Below are positions 48,646 through 62,762 of a stretch of 64,000 nucleotides of DNA, piece after piece. Under the pieces are notes generated by a model. It worked only from the letters and a program-made list of their open reading frames with translations. It ran no database searches and had not been told where the DNA came from. The translations under genes were made by a program, and so were the position numbers. The DNA comes from Taxillus chinensis (taxonomy: Eukaryota > Streptophyta > Magnoliopsida > Santalales > Loranthaceae): contig CM042086.1 in the NCBI GenBank assembly GCA_023512835.1, positions 21,335,029 through 21,399,028 on the forward strand, given 5' to 3'. The first letter of the stretch is position 1, and each line of letters starts with the position of its first letter.

Positions 48646-49673
48646 TTTTGAATGGCAGCATATATAACACATGCTAATGACTGACATTAAAACTCCCAGG
48701 GGATTGCCACTTTTCAATATGCTCATCAATGAGGTTTAATTAAGTATGCATATGCTGGTGACTTATATGGCAACATATATAACACAACACAAGCTAATGA
48801 CTCAAGGGAGATCATCAGGATTTCGCCAACAGCTGCACACGATTCTCAAGTCTCTCGACAAAACATGCAGAGTTGATGCCCATTAGAGTTGAAGACAGTT
48901 ATGACATAACAAATTGAACTTAAGCCTGATCAAATTGTGGACAAGGCAGTTTTGTTTATGGAGCCAAACTTTTTAATTAAATATAGGATCTGTTTGACCA
49001 TGATTAGCAATTTTAAAAATATAATTATATTTTTAAAAACGGAATCTGTTCATTGAAGTATATTTGATATACATTTTTTTTTCTAAATAAAATATTACTT
49101 TATACCATGCGTATTAATTTGATATACTTTTTTATATTCTGGTTTAAATAAAATAGGTGTTTTTAAAATATTTTTTAGTTACTTTCTGTTTTTAAATATA
49201 AACTTATTTTTTGTGTAAAACTCATTTTATTTTAAAATTTTTTATTCTATCTTTCCTCTACTTTATTATATGGGCCAATAATATTTTTTTAAAATAATTT
49301 GTGTGTGACTTAGATTTTAAAAACACATTCCTTTTAAAATACATTTTTGCTGCCAAACACACTTTATTTTTAAAAATTTAAATTTAAACTATAAAAAATT
49401 ACAAGAGAAGTGTTTGGGGATAAATAGTTGATCATTAAATATGGGGATTGGGGATTCATGGTACAAGTTTTATCCCAAATCATATTTTGTAAGACCAAAT
49501 AAAAAGGTATTTTCATTCAAAACCTTAAAATTTATCCTCAGATGATAGATAAAGTGTCTAGATGAGAGATGCCATAAACACAATGGCAAATTTAGGATTC
49601 AAATTCAGGGGTCAAAATTACGAAAACAATTTGGCTAAATTTCGTTAGAACTCTATACATAATATTAGATGTC
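48646..49673. other. AT-rich intergenic DNA
   Basis: The phrase TGGCA(A/G)CATATATAACACA occurs near 48652 and 48768. No gene is seen. Confidence 0.45.
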
Positions 49674-49676
49674 TAA

Positions 49677-50196
49677 GGCCATCTCCAATCTTTAGCAAAA
49701 GCAAAAGCAATATCAATATTTTGGCTAAAAATCAGCTCCAATCCATTAGTTAAACAACTAGCAAAAGCAAAAGCAAAAAAGTCAAATATGACTTTAGCTT
49801 TTGCTATTGCTGATGATGCCAAGTCAGCAGATTATAGGAAATTTCAATTTTAACCCCCCTCTCCCTCCCATCGTGGCTCACCTTCCCCCTCTCCCATCTG
49901 CGCGCCCCCCATGCCATCGCTCCCTCCCCGTCGCCCCCCACGCCCTCGCCCTCTCCCCGTCGCGCCTCACCCCTCGCCACCCCACCCCATCACAACCCCC
50001 CCCCCCCCTCCCCACTTTGCGTGCGTGCATTTCCCATAGATCTAGGGTTCAAAAGGTAAGGGTAAAATGGTACAAATAAAACTTAAGCAAAAATATACAT
50101 GATATAGAATTGGAGTAACATGAGCTAAAGTGGTACTGTAGCAAGTTAAATATAACTTTAGCTGCCCACTTTAACTAAGAAAGGTTGGAGATGCTC
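49677..50196. mobile_element. Tourist-like MITE (520 bp), TAA target duplication
   Basis: The ends GGCCATCTCCAATCTTT and AAAGGTTGGAGATGCTC are inverted repeats, with TAA on both flanks (49674-49676, 50197-50199). The interior (CAAAAGCAAAAGCAA, C-rich block 49851-50030, TACTGTAGCAAGTTAAATAT) matches the copy at 14585-14934. It has no transposase. Confidence 0.8.
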
Positions 50197-50199
50197 TAA

Positions 50200-50541
50200 C
50201 AGAATAAAAATTACTATAACATATTCATATGGGCATACAAAGTATTCATATAGACATCTATCACGATAGCTAATTACAATAAAATTGCTAATTATTTATT
50301 ATATCAAAATATCAAATTTAAAACAAAACAAAAATTTATGTAAACTCTCATTTAATTGAGTGCATATTACTTTTTATAAAATAAAAATGTAAAATAAATT
50401 AATAATATAATAAATTTCAACTAATTGTAAAATTTAAAAAAAAAATCAAAGATTTTAATATTAAATCTTAAATATAGCGTTTTCACAAATGTCATAATGA
50501 ATATATAATCCAGGACTCAAATCTAAAACTAAATATTCAAT
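50200..50541. other. AT-rich DNA
   Basis: No feature was recognised. Confidence 0.5.
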
Positions 50542-50989
50542 TAGGCCTGTAAATGAGCCGAGCTGAGCTGAGCTTAAGTGAACTCGCCTCGGCTCATTTA
50601 AGAAAAAAATAATCGAGTCGATCCCGAGTTCGAGCCGAGCTTAAAAATCCCTAACTCGGCTCGGCTCATTATACACTTAGCCCAGCTTGAGCTCGGACTC
50701 GTATAATGTGATTATTCGAGCCAAACCGAGCCCTCAATTAGCTCGACTCGACTCGAGCTCGAATTAGAATAGATAGTTTACAATTTTTCAAACTGAACTC
50801 AAGCTCGAGCTCGACTAAACTATTATACAAGCCTTAAACATAAAACTCGGCTCGTTTAAAGCTCGTTTAAAGATCATTTAAAATAATAACAAATAATAAT
50901 AAATTTTAAACAACTACTTTTAAAGAAAAAGCCTTTAAAATAGGCAATATCTTTATTACAAATTTACAAGTTTGAATCAAACTGATGAA

Positions 50990-51480
50990 CATCTAAACAG
51001 TTTTTTTCCCTGCTTCCTCGGTCTATCTAATGATGACAAGCTCCACGGGTTGAAATGGCCCCATTGAAAACCCCCCAACTTCATGCAAATACTGAATCCA
51101 TTGCCTACTACCTAGGCCACAAGAGGGACTTTGTCAGGGGCTGAAATATGCTGAATTAGTATGAAAAGACTAATAAAAGAAAATACATGTAGACCTTGTA
51201 AGAGTATATTATTGTGAAACATATTATTTCCAGACGGGTGGAAACTTATTTGTTATTTTGTAGTAGAGTGGTTCCTGACATTAGTGGTAGAGGTATAGAG
51301 CCAACTTGGCGTAGTCCTCTTATAAGGCTGATATACCCTTATTATAATCACATTCAAGGAAAAGAATACAATCAACAAATCAGACAATTAAATATAATGA
51401 ACACTCTGGATCTCTAGAACAAGACACACGTCCACCTTCTCAACATATTCACCAAGTATCTCAAGCTATAATAGGAAAAA
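50990..51480. other. hAT interior, unassigned
   Basis: A 67-codon plus-strand frame (51214-51417) has no family resemblance. The segment lies between the left terminal zone and the SWEET-like sequence. Confidence 0.35.
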
Positions 51481-51499
51481 AAACTAAAACAGAAAACCA

Positions 51500-51989
51500 C
51501 ATGAACCTGCAGAGGCAGCGAGCAGTTGTTGTGCCCATTGTGTAATACCACTTGCCTTTGCTAGCTCATTTCCTGCGTTTGCTGCTGCTACAAGTTCTTA
51601 TACTTTCTGTTATGGCAAGACAACCTTTTTCCCATTCATATAGATGATGTACAAGATCATTTATGAGATTCTAAATAAAAAACCAAGTGTGTTTGGCAGC
51701 TGAACACGCAACAAATAGCATAAATTAAGGAATGGATATTATATCACCATATATGTTCAATTAAATACATGCTTATTCCAGTGTTTGTGTGTGCACTGTA
51801 AACTAATTAATGATCAGCTTTGGAATCCAATCATCATTATATTTGCATGGAAGGGTAAGATTCACTTACTGCAACGAAGTAATCTTTCACAAGCAGCCCA
51901 TAGAAGAACCATGTTGTTGCACACAGTATCAAGCATAGTGACAATAAGAACGGCATAAACTCTACATTCTTCTTTTTTATGACTTTTTT
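51500..51989 (-). pseudogene. SWEET sugar-transporter exon fragment inside the hAT element
   Basis: SWEET proteins are membrane sugar uniporters. The minus-strand exon 51989-51870 is exactly 120 nt, flanked by a CTTGTAG acceptor and a GTAAGT donor. It reads without stops as [20 protein letters not shown], then [13 protein letters not shown] and VKDYFVA, the well-conserved MtN3/saliva segment with a transmembrane helix. Farther along, 51660-51610 encodes MILYIIYMNGKK, matching the next conserved SWEET segment, followed by a TAA and a second stop. The earlier part of that exon is missing. A possible remnant of an upstream exon (GSPIVLSIQ) is near 52150-52180. No other SWEET exons are seen, so this is a gene fragment. 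It lies between the hAT terminus and transposase, so capture is likely. Confidence 0.7.
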
Positions 51990-52649
51990 CTACAAGCAGG
52001 CAGTAAATAGAAAGACAAGAAAAAAAAAAGCAGTAGTGAGTATGTTATCATTAAGAATATATGAATAAGAGAACTTACTCAATATTAGATGATGAGAGAT
52101 TTTTTTCTTCACTCCAATTTTCTTGATGAATAACTGAATACTAAGCACAATAGGGGACCCCCCATGGCTGAATATCTCATTGGAAACCAAAAAATAATAA
52201 AAGGGGAGGTCAGCAGTTATCAAATATGATGACTTTGTATGCATCATAAAATAAAATCATGAATTGAAGACAAACATATTTGAAGTTTCACATCAATACT
52301 GGATTTTTTAACCAACCCTGCCTTGACAAGCACACTGGATATCTCACATCAGTGCTGAAATTACAAATTTAAAGAAAAACAAACTGTAGTCTTCCAAAAA
52401 AAAACCAATACTGGAATTACATAAGAAAAAAGACAAACATATTTGAAGTTTTGAACAACAAAAACTGTAATGGAATTTCAAAAATATAAAGAAAAAGCCT
52501 CAAAGTCTCAAGTTGTTGTACTTGTTGCTGCTGGTAAATCCACTTCAACAAATGTCTACACAAACAAACACAAAATTAACAAAGCATTTCATATATTAAT
52601 AAAATTAAGTTAAAAAACTAAATAATCAATATACACAAATTTGAATCAA

Positions 52650-55441
52650 AACTTACTTTTACTGCAGATTTTCTCTTGAGGCCATGAAGTGATCCCACCC
52701 AATCTGAACCGCATAAGAGCATCTAAACAGTTTCAGTTTTTAAGGATGCTCTATGGGATTCAATTACCCTACCACCAGCACTGAAAGAGGCTTCTGAAGC
52801 TACTATACTTATGGGAACAGCTAAAATATCCTTTGCTATTTTAGATAAAACATGATACTTCAAGGCATTGGATTTCCACTATTCCAAAGCATCAAAATCA
52901 GCATCCATACTTATTCCATTATCATTTTTTTCACAAATGAAGACATCCTCTTCAAGATAAATATCCAAATCTGATTTAGTGGGCCGGATGATGTCATTAC
53001 TTCTAATATGCTCAAAAAACCTTGATCGACCTTGAGAAATTTTGGGTACATCTCCCACAATTGCACTTGAGGAAGCAACAATATTTATTTGAGCAGTTTC
53101 TTGCAATATAGAAGCCTTATTAGTAGAAACATACAACTCAAATAACTCTTTTAGAATTTCCAACACATTGTCAATCTAATAATCACATTTTTCTGAAGGA
53201 TAAATGATAGGAATACAGAAATTGATTAGCTTCATCTTATATTGGGGATCCAAGACAGTAGCTATAGACATCAACAAATTGCTTTGACCCCAATACTTCT
53301 CAAACTTTTCATTCATCTTAGTTGTCATTAACCTTGTGTACTCATTCTTATCCTCACACTTGATCATCAAAATTTCTTTGATTCTCCATACCTCAGGTAA
53401 ATACAGATTTGCAGTTAGGTAATCACTACTAGATACAACATTGGTTACATCATTGAAAACTGACAAAAGCTGGGCCACATTTTCCACTATTCCCCACTGA
53501 TCTGGACTAATAACCCACTGAAATTCTTTCTCAGCTCTTTGGTACCTAGGGAACACTTCTTTGAACCGAATTGTTGTGTCCAACATCATATTTCAACATG
53601 TAAGGACATCTAAAATAAGCTTCTTACAACGTATATCCAATCTCTTCACTATATTAGTAAAGACAATCAGCCTACTTTCAGAAGCCATTACAAATTTTAT
53701 GCCTTGCCTAACAGAATCTATTATATCCTTAATTTGTGTAAGGCCAGCTTGCATACACAAGTTTGTAATATGTGTACAACATCTAACATGAAACAACCTA
53801 CCCCGAACAGGCAAAATATACTTAAACTCAAAGTCATCTTTCAAATTTGCAATTGCTGAATCATTAGCTGTCGCATTATCAACTGTAATTGTATGAATTT
53901 TATTCTCAATTTTCCAATCACAAAAACAGGTCTTTAATGCATCAACAATCACACCACCACAATGGGGAGGAGGTATATTACAAAAATTTAATACTCTTTT
54001 CTGGAGACACCAAGCTGAATCAATAAAGTGACAAGTCACCACCATATATGACACTCTTTGAGAAGAGGTCCACATATCAGTGGTAATGTTCACCTTATCA
54101 ATCAATTTTAAAAGTACTTTTAACTTCCTCTTTTCAGTTTGGTAAGTGGTAAAGCAGTCAATTTTCACAGTTGCACGACTGATTTTTTTCCAATGAGATG
54201 TGCAGACCCTCATGAACTTATTAAAAAGCTCATGCTCCTTCATATTAAATGAATACTCATGGAATAATACCATATGAGAAGTCATTTCCCTAACCTTACT
54301 CTCCTTGTAGGTAAAACCTATCAAACTTTCTACGCCATCATGTTCCATGCTAGGTTCAAATGACAACATCTTTTATTTTTTATTGTCATTATGTTGTATA
54401 AATTTTGTACATGTAGTCAAATGCCTTTTCAGAGTTGAGATGGTACTAGAATTTTCAACTACAAATAAAGCTTGACACCAATGACATTATGATTTTTTAA
54501 CTCCACACAGATTAACTGGATCAAAGTCATTCCAAACTGTTGAAGTCTTTTTCCTTTCCCTTTTTATATATGGTGGATTATCACGTGTAGCACTACTCGA
54601 ACTCTCATTTCCAGCCTCACTGATTAGTGTAATTTCTTCATATATTTTACATGTAATAATTCCTTAATTTTGGTTATTTTAATTAAAAATCATTTTGATT
54701 TTTAAACTTATTTTATACCGATTTATGTTAATTCTATTAGTAGTGTCTAGTGTGTGTTTTTGGTTTGTTTTGGGGGTCCTTTGTTGTAATTTTCAGGTGT
54801 TTAGGACATGAGGAGCCTCACTTGGGTTTTATGGGTTAGCTTTTGGGCTTGAATGAATTTTGTCAAGTAGCCCAACCCAAGTATATATGGATCGGAGGGC
54901 ACAATGGGCAAAGAGAGAAAAAAGGGGATTGGCAGTTTGGATGCTCAAGGAGATTTTGGCACGAATAACGGAGGTTTTGGGTGTGACAGATTGAAATTTC
55001 TCCTTATTTCCTCATTATTTGTGTAAGAACAATGCTTAATTGTATTTCTTTGATTTTCTCCCAAGCCATGTGTGGCTAATTCTCCTTGTCTAGGGTTGGG
55101 AGTAACCCAACCCAATGGACTCCTTGTTGTATGGATGATTTGATTTAATTCATTATATGCTTTTAGTGTTTATTTCTCTCTAGTACATGTATCATTGTGA
55201 TGTGAATGACCAACATATTGCAATTCTTATTCTTATATTGTGATGTGAATAACCAACATTTTACATATGGTGGATTATCACTTGTAGCACTACTCAAACT
55301 CCTATTTCCAACCTCACTAATAGCTGGAGAGACATTGTCAATAGGTTGATTTGGTGTAAGGTTTATAGGAACATTATTATCTAATTGGACTTCTAATTCT
55401 TCCACTTCAATATATTGACTCTCATTCTCCATAACTATCAA
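52650..55441 (-). pseudogene. hAT transposase with BED zinc finger, multiple stops
   Basis: Minus-strand reading in order: N-terminus from about 55438 (VEELEVQLDNN); a BED-type finger near 54520-54400 (STVWNDFDPV, CHWC, TLKRHLTTC) with one stop; the catalytic part 54369-53593 with INITTDMWTS (first Asp) and TVDNATAND (second Asp); then 53589-53176 with LDPQYKMKLI; then an acidic linker to 52880; and the C-terminal dimerisation block near 52840-52740 (ASEASFSAGGRVIDPYRASL). Stops at 53592, 53175 and 52880 break it. An about 600-bp insertion with a duplicated 70-bp border separates the N-terminus from the finger. It cannot make active enzyme. Confidence 0.88.
54641..55257. other. Insertion or rearrangement inside the transposase gene
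   Basis: The coding text ISEAGNESSSSATRDNPPYI (54630-54565) recurs as ISEVGNRSLSSATSDNPPYV (about 55325-55260), so the segment between lies within a diverged direct duplication. The inserted bases hold no frame and end with two copies of TTGTGATGTGAAT(G/A)ACCAACAT (about 55194 and 55238). It may be an intron with a duplicated exon, a chimera of two hAT copies, or an unrecognised inserted element. Confidence 0.5.
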
Positions 55442-55900
55442 TTGTAAAATAATTAGAATTGAAAAAGTGAAAGATATAACATGTTACAAATAATTGATTT
55501 GTTAATATCCTGTTCACAAATAATTTTCACGAATACGAATAATATTCACTAACTATTTGTCACGAACATGTTTACAAATATAACAATGGTGTTCGCGAAC
55601 TGTTCATGAACGATACTATTTCTTAACGAACGAACATAAATGATCTTTTACCAAGCCGAACGCGAGCTTGTTTATGAACGTTTAGTTCATTTATAGCCCT
55701 ATTGATGATAGATTTGTGTAGGGGGAAGGAGCGGCAGTGGTAGCAGATCTGTGCATAGGGGAGGGGTGACAACGGCAAATCTGTGCAATGGGAGGGGGCA
55801 GTGGCGCGGCGGGAGGAAGAGATTTGTGTATGAGGAAAGGGACAGTAGCATAATAGAGAGAGTTGTGAAGGGGTGGGGTGAGGCGAGGAAGTTAGTTGTG

Positions 55901-57816
<1,916 letters not shown>

Positions 57817-58293
57817 TCAAGACAATGCAGTGACACCACCACCTTTCATCATCTGCTTAAACTCCTTGAAGTCCACCAAGCCGTCCCCATCCGCGTCCAC
57901 CTTGGCGATCATCTGCTTGCAGTCCTCCACCGTCCTGCCTTGCTTCAGCCCCAAGGAAGACAGCACCGACCGCAGCTCCTCCACGGCGATGAACCCGTCC
58001 CCGTTCTGGTCGAACACCTTGAACGCCTCCCTCATGTCCTCCTCCTCCTCCTCCGCTGCCCTGTCGTCCCCCATCATCAGCGACGCGTACAGCTCCCCGA
58101 ACTCGTCCATGTCCAACACCCCGTCCCCGTTGGCGTCGATCTTGGCCATCATCTGCGCCAGCTCCCCATCCGGGATGCATATCCCCAGGTTTTGCAGCGA
58201 CTCGCTCAGCTCCCCCGTCGTTATGTGCCCGTCCCCGTTGCGGTCGAACATCTGGAACACCCGCTTCACCTCCCCCTGCTTCGATGCCTCCAT
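57817..58293 (-). CDS. Calmodulin-like protein (CML), four EF-hands, intronless
   Basis: The 158-residue frame has four complete EF-hand loops: [12 protein letters not shown] (17-28), [12 protein letters not shown] (53-64), [12 protein letters not shown] (95-106) and [12 protein letters not shown] (133-144). Each keeps Asp at 1, Gly at 6 and Glu at 12, so all four should bind Ca2+. An acidic linker ([13 protein letters not shown], about 79-91) precedes EF3, and the segment [17 protein letters not shown] is diagnostic of the plant CML3/CML5/CML7 group. Such proteins are soluble Ca2+ sensors that regulate partners in stress and development. No signal peptide or lipid anchor is seen at the N-terminus ([10 protein letters not shown]), unlike CML5 with its longer N-terminus. 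Coding DNA is very GC-rich against its flanks. The start ATG at 58293 is preceded by an in-frame stop (TAA) shortly upstream. Confidence 0.93.
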   Translation of the reverse strand: MEASKQGEVKRVFQMFDRNGDGHITTGELSESLQNLGICIPDGELAQMMAKIDANGDGVLDMDEFGELYASLMMGDDRAAEEEEEDMREAFKVFDQNGDGFIAVEELRSVLSSLGLKQGRTVEDCKQMIAKVDADGDGLVDFKEFKQMMKGGGVTALS

Positions 58294-58368
58294 CTGTTAA
58301 ATAATACTCAACCAAACCCAAACTGTGTACTGTGTACTGTGTACGTACGTGCTGGTGTTGTGTGTGTG

Positions 58369-58403
<35 letters not shown>

Positions 58404-58454
58404 TTGTATATATCTACACACACTGCACGCGCACACACTACTTGCTTGTGCTTG

Positions 58455-58463
58455 CTTATATAT
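58455..58463 (-). promoter_or_regulatory. Probable TATA box of the CML gene
   Basis: On the minus strand CATATATAAGC lies about 165 bases before the ATG, giving a leader of roughly 130 bases that includes a TG/CA microsatellite (58379-58402 on the plus strand). Confidence 0.5.
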
Positions 58464-60034
58464 GGCACTCGTTTAATCAATGTAACAACAATAGAGGGAA
58501 GGGGTTGGGGAGTCAAAGATCATCATCATCATCAAATATATATATATATATATATATGTATGTATATATATATGTATGCTAGCTGCACACACAGCAATGG
58601 ATTTTCGGATCCATGTGTCGTGGAGAAATGAGAGCATATAATATAAGTAAGTATAAGAGCTAGCTTGCGGTCTTATAGAAGTGGTGGTGGGAAGCCGCGT
58701 TGGATCGCAAGAGAGGGAGGCACAGAGTGGAAAGAAGAAGCGTTATTGGGAAATTGAGTTTCAAAGACGCGTTACAAATTGCACTTGCACGAGATTGCGG
58801 TGGCCTGCTTCTACTTTTTCTTTTTCTTTATTCCTTTTATTTTATTTTATTTTTCTTTATTCGTTCCTGTGCTTTTATTGAATTGGCTTCCGGTATCATC
58901 AGTATGGGACCATATGGCCGAGCCGTTGGGTCATGGGTGAGAAAAATGAGTGGACCGTTGATAACGGATCTAATTAAATTTGCCAACCGTACGTACTTTG
59001 GAGTAGCAGAGCGCTGTTGGTCATCATCACTGCACCATTAATTAATTAATTAATTCATCTAACGGATCCACTTACCGTTGGACAAACAAAAGCAGTATCA
59101 TTTGGCTAAAGTCATTATGAGTGTCTGGACGGACCAAAAATGACTTGTACATAAAAACTTTTATATATACACATACAAACATAAAACTGGATTTAACAAA
59201 AATATACAATTTTTCTCATAAATTTTACATAAAAATATAATCATGCATCCAAATTTTAAAGCAATTAGATCCTTAATTAAAATATTGAAGCAATTTAGAT
59301 CCTGAAAATTAGCTCTTACACGTAAGGAGATATATTAACGCGTTACAATATTAACTAAATAATTGATTTAGCAATGATAACATATCTATTCCGTTTTTCT
59401 ATCAAATTTTACGCAAAAATATAATTTAACATTCAATGATTTTGAAAGCAATAAATATTCACATGGAGCAATTAAATCCCGGAAAGTTAGCTCTTATGTG
59501 AGGAAAAATGTATTAACTAAATAATTGATGTAGTAATATTGACAATATATTTCCAAATAATTAACGTTTTGCCACCTTTTTCTAAATTGAAATTTATATA
59601 GCCATAAATAAGAAAATAAAATCTGTTATTCATTAATATGACAACTTTTAATTTTATTATTTTATTTATAAATTTTGATTTTAAAAACTTCGGTAAAAAT
59701 TATTTTAAAATGTATTATTATCACCGTGCGTGTCTAAATAGTACGTATTTTTAAACACCATTAATATATTTAGTTATATGAAGGTCATATTTGTTAACCC
59801 GAATAATTTATGAAATTATGATTATCATTTTTTAAAAAATAGATAAATATATTAAGAGAAAAAAAGTACAAACAAACTAGCCCATGATTATGATTATTAT
59901 GAAGCGCGAGAAGCTATCAGTATGACAAAATTACAAATAAACGCGTTTACTTATAAAATTAATATTAATTGCTCAAAATAAGCTCTTTGTTGTTTCAAAA
60001 AAAACCTAAAGTATATTTCGGTGAGTAGTTTAAG
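58464..60034. other. CML upstream region and AT-rich DNA
   Basis: TA-type runs at 58537-58572 and an ATTAATTAATT repeat at 59038-59055. No further gene is seen; a 113-codon plus-strand frame at 58700-59041 has no family resemblance. Confidence 0.4.
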
Positions 60035-60042
60035 CATATAAT

Positions 60043-60518
60043 TAGGGGTGTAAAATGGACCACCGGTCCGCGGACTGTGCGGACCGACCGGACCGGACCA
60101 AAAAATTATTGATTCATTTTAATCGCTGGCCTAAACGGACTGGTCCGTTTAGGCCCGGTCCATGCGGACCAAATCCGTGCGGACACGGACCAGTCCGCGG
60201 ACCGGCTTATTATTTTTTAAAAATTTATTTTTTCTAAAATTATTACTTATTTTACTTAATATATTAGTATATATAGCTTAAATTTATTATTTTTAAAACT
60301 ATATTTTAAAAATATATACTCTTAAATATGGTTTAAAAATAAAATTTTAAAAAGTATTTAACAAAAATTAACATATAAATATTTATTTTAAATACATAAA
60401 TAAATATGGATCGATTCGCGGACCACCGGACCGGACTGGATATTTTTTAGTCCGTTAAAAGTGCGGCCCGTTTAGGCCCGCTCCACGACGGATCAGACCG
60501 GTCCGTTTTACACCCCTA
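60043..60518. mobile_element. hAT-type MITE, 476 bp, perfect 8-bp target duplication
   Basis: The ends TAGGGGTGTAAAATGGACC and the reverse complement of GTCCGTTTTACACCCCTA are inverted repeats. CATATAAT flanks both sides (60035-60042 and 60519-60526). The 8-bp duplication and the TAGGGGTGTAAA terminus are those of hAT elements. Subterminal zones are dense in GGACCG/CGGTCC motifs; the middle is AT-rich. No coding capacity. Confidence 0.93.
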
Positions 60519-60526
60519 CATATAAT

Positions 60527-62762
60527 GTTATTTTCTCGATTTTTTAGTATAATACTTCTACCAACTATCAATTTTTCCAAAGTCACTGTTTATAATAATA
60601 TTATTAGTACACCTTGTTTTTTTAATCGGTAGTTGGGACACATGAAAGATAGGTATAGTTTTTTGTTTGTTTGGGGGGAAAACACTTAAAACACACGAAT
60701 TCTACCCTTTTTTGGCTGGATAAAATAAACAATTTTTATCAAACAAATTAACCATGGAGATTTTAGGGTGTGTTGGTTTTAACTATTTTTTATTTTCTTC
60801 ATTTCATTCTTAAGATGTGATAATTGTTTTTCTGATGAAATTAAAATAATTTTTTATTATATTAAAATTTCAATTTCACTCAAAAACAATTATGAGAACA
60901 AAATAAAAATAATTAAAAATAAAAATAAATTTATTTACAGTCCTCAAAGTAGGACTGTATTACAGATCCTTTGTATTTTTATTAAAATAATATTATTTTA
61001 ATTAATAAATTTTAATCAAAACTTAATAAAAATATAAAATATTTACAATACAGTCCCAAAATGAGAAATGCCGGTAACAGCCTAAAATAAACATATATAC
61101 CGTACCCTACGTCTCCGTCAATCCATGGGGCGTGAAATTTGGAGCCCAAATATACACCCACTGTATTATATTTCCTATTACAAATTGAAATATAATATAC
61201 GTTAAATTAATTTTTAAAACAACAAATATAGGTTTGAAGAGCATGATAAAATATATATACTCAGAAATTAAAAAATAAAATAAAATATGCATATGACCTA
61301 TTTTGATGGTCAAACAATACGAGGTGTGGATATATATATAAAACACATCACGCTCTTCAGACTAATACTTTAAAAAAAATAAATAGTACGAAAAAAATCA
61401 ATTTATAATAATAATAAAAATGTAACATGGACATGGTAGGTTAAATAAGAAATCCGGATCCAAAAATTTGCCACGCCACGACATTAAAAGCATAAAAAAA
61501 GAATGAAGAACAATGGAGGAGGAACCTAAATACTTTTAAGAAGATAGACAAGAAAATTCTAGTCCTCGTTAATAAAAATAAATTATTCCATTTTAAATAT
61601 ACATTGTGCATTTCATTTTCTTTTGGAAATAATAATAAAAAAATCATGACTAACCTGTTTTAATTTTCATCTGCTTTGAGGTAGTTATTTATTCTAGTAG
61701 TAGTGGTGATGGCAGCCGATCCTATTATTTTGGGCCTCGCTGATTTTAAAAATTATTTATTTATAAACTTACTATCATCTCAGTTATATTTTAAGACGGG
61801 TGGAAAAAAATATTATTAGTATATAATTTTACTCATACGTAATTAACAGTTGGCACCTGCGTTGGATAAAAATAAAAGAAGACCGGTCGTGGCCGCGTGG
61901 ACTTTGAGCAACGACAAGTAATAATGGAAATTCACAGCCATAATTAATATACGTACGTGCTTTGATTAAAAAATAAAAATTGATGCAAGACCGCAACTGA
62001 CAAAAAAACAAAACGCGTTCACACGGTTGATCCGACAAGCAGCCTTTTGCGCCTCCAATTTGCTCACACTGCTGGTCTACGATTTTGTTCCATATACGCC
62101 GAGTTCATATCCTCATAATTACACAAATAAATATTTCGCCATTTAGGAACTCACGTCCTAGTTTAGTCATTTCCTTATCCAAACTAACCATTTGTGTGGG
62201 TTATGCAACCGTAAATGCGAAAATAAGTCCCTTCGCATATCTTTTATTCCATATACGCGGAGTTCATATCCTCATATCTTTTATCCGTTGCTGGCGTTGT
62301 GCCACTCTGACTTATTTTGGGGTGCTTATGGTCACTATCAAAAATAAAAGCTGTATGAGCGGTGACCTAAAACAAAATAATATCGATTTATGGGTGCGTT
62401 GGACTGTTACAAAAAGTAAGATGACTTTTGTTAAATTAAATCTATGTGAATTTGATAAACCATAAAATCATACTTAATTCAACACTCCGAAGAGTTTCTT
62501 CGTTTGATTGAATGTGCATAGAATTTTCTAAGTGTTGGGTTTGATATCTATATCAATTAACACGTTATCAGATAAGAAAATCTGATAACCCAAACTCGAA
62601 ATTCATAAAAACTTAAGCAACTAAATTAAAGTGAAAGTACATTGCCAAATACATCATCCAACGTCCGTAGAGGACCAAACAAAATTTAGAGAGCACAAAG
62701 TGATTTTCAAAAAGCTCAAAAGACTTTTAGAGAGTGCAAAATGAATTTTGAAGAGTGTCCAG
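60527..62762. other. AT-rich intergenic DNA
   Basis: No conserved frame is seen. Near 62090-62130 and 62250-62290 the phrase CCATATACGC(C/G)GAGTTCATATCCTCATA is repeated, each time close to a CATTT or TTCCCTTCGCA context, indicating a local duplication. Open frames here are short. Confidence 0.4.

Larger units (their letters stand above)
50542..55701 (-). mobile_element. hAT DNA transposon, 5.2 kb, decayed
   Basis: The ends TAGGCCTGTAAATGAGC (50542) and the reverse complement of the right end, TAGGGCTATAAATGAAC, form a 17-bp inverted repeat with four mismatches. The left subterminal zone (50565-50870) is packed with GAGCCGAGCT-type repeats and the right one (55560-55690) with GTTCGCGAAC/GTTCATGAAC strings, both typical of hAT elements. 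A hAT transposase runs on the minus strand between them. The 8-bp target duplication is not recognisable, so the element is old or its ends are slightly misplaced. Confidence 0.75.

Noticed and set aside
48287..48729. Complete gene at 48.3-48.7 kb
   Set aside because: Only one mid-length frame with no recognisable domain or splice context; kept as an unrecognised fragment.
57940..58476. 178-codon plus frame opposite the CML gene
   Set aside because: Antisense shadow of the CML coding region with a microsatellite tail.
57857..58516. 219-codon minus frame rich in Gly/Arg over the CML gene
   Set aside because: It overlaps the four EF-hand frame in another phase; the Gly/Arg bias comes from GC-rich EF-loop codons.
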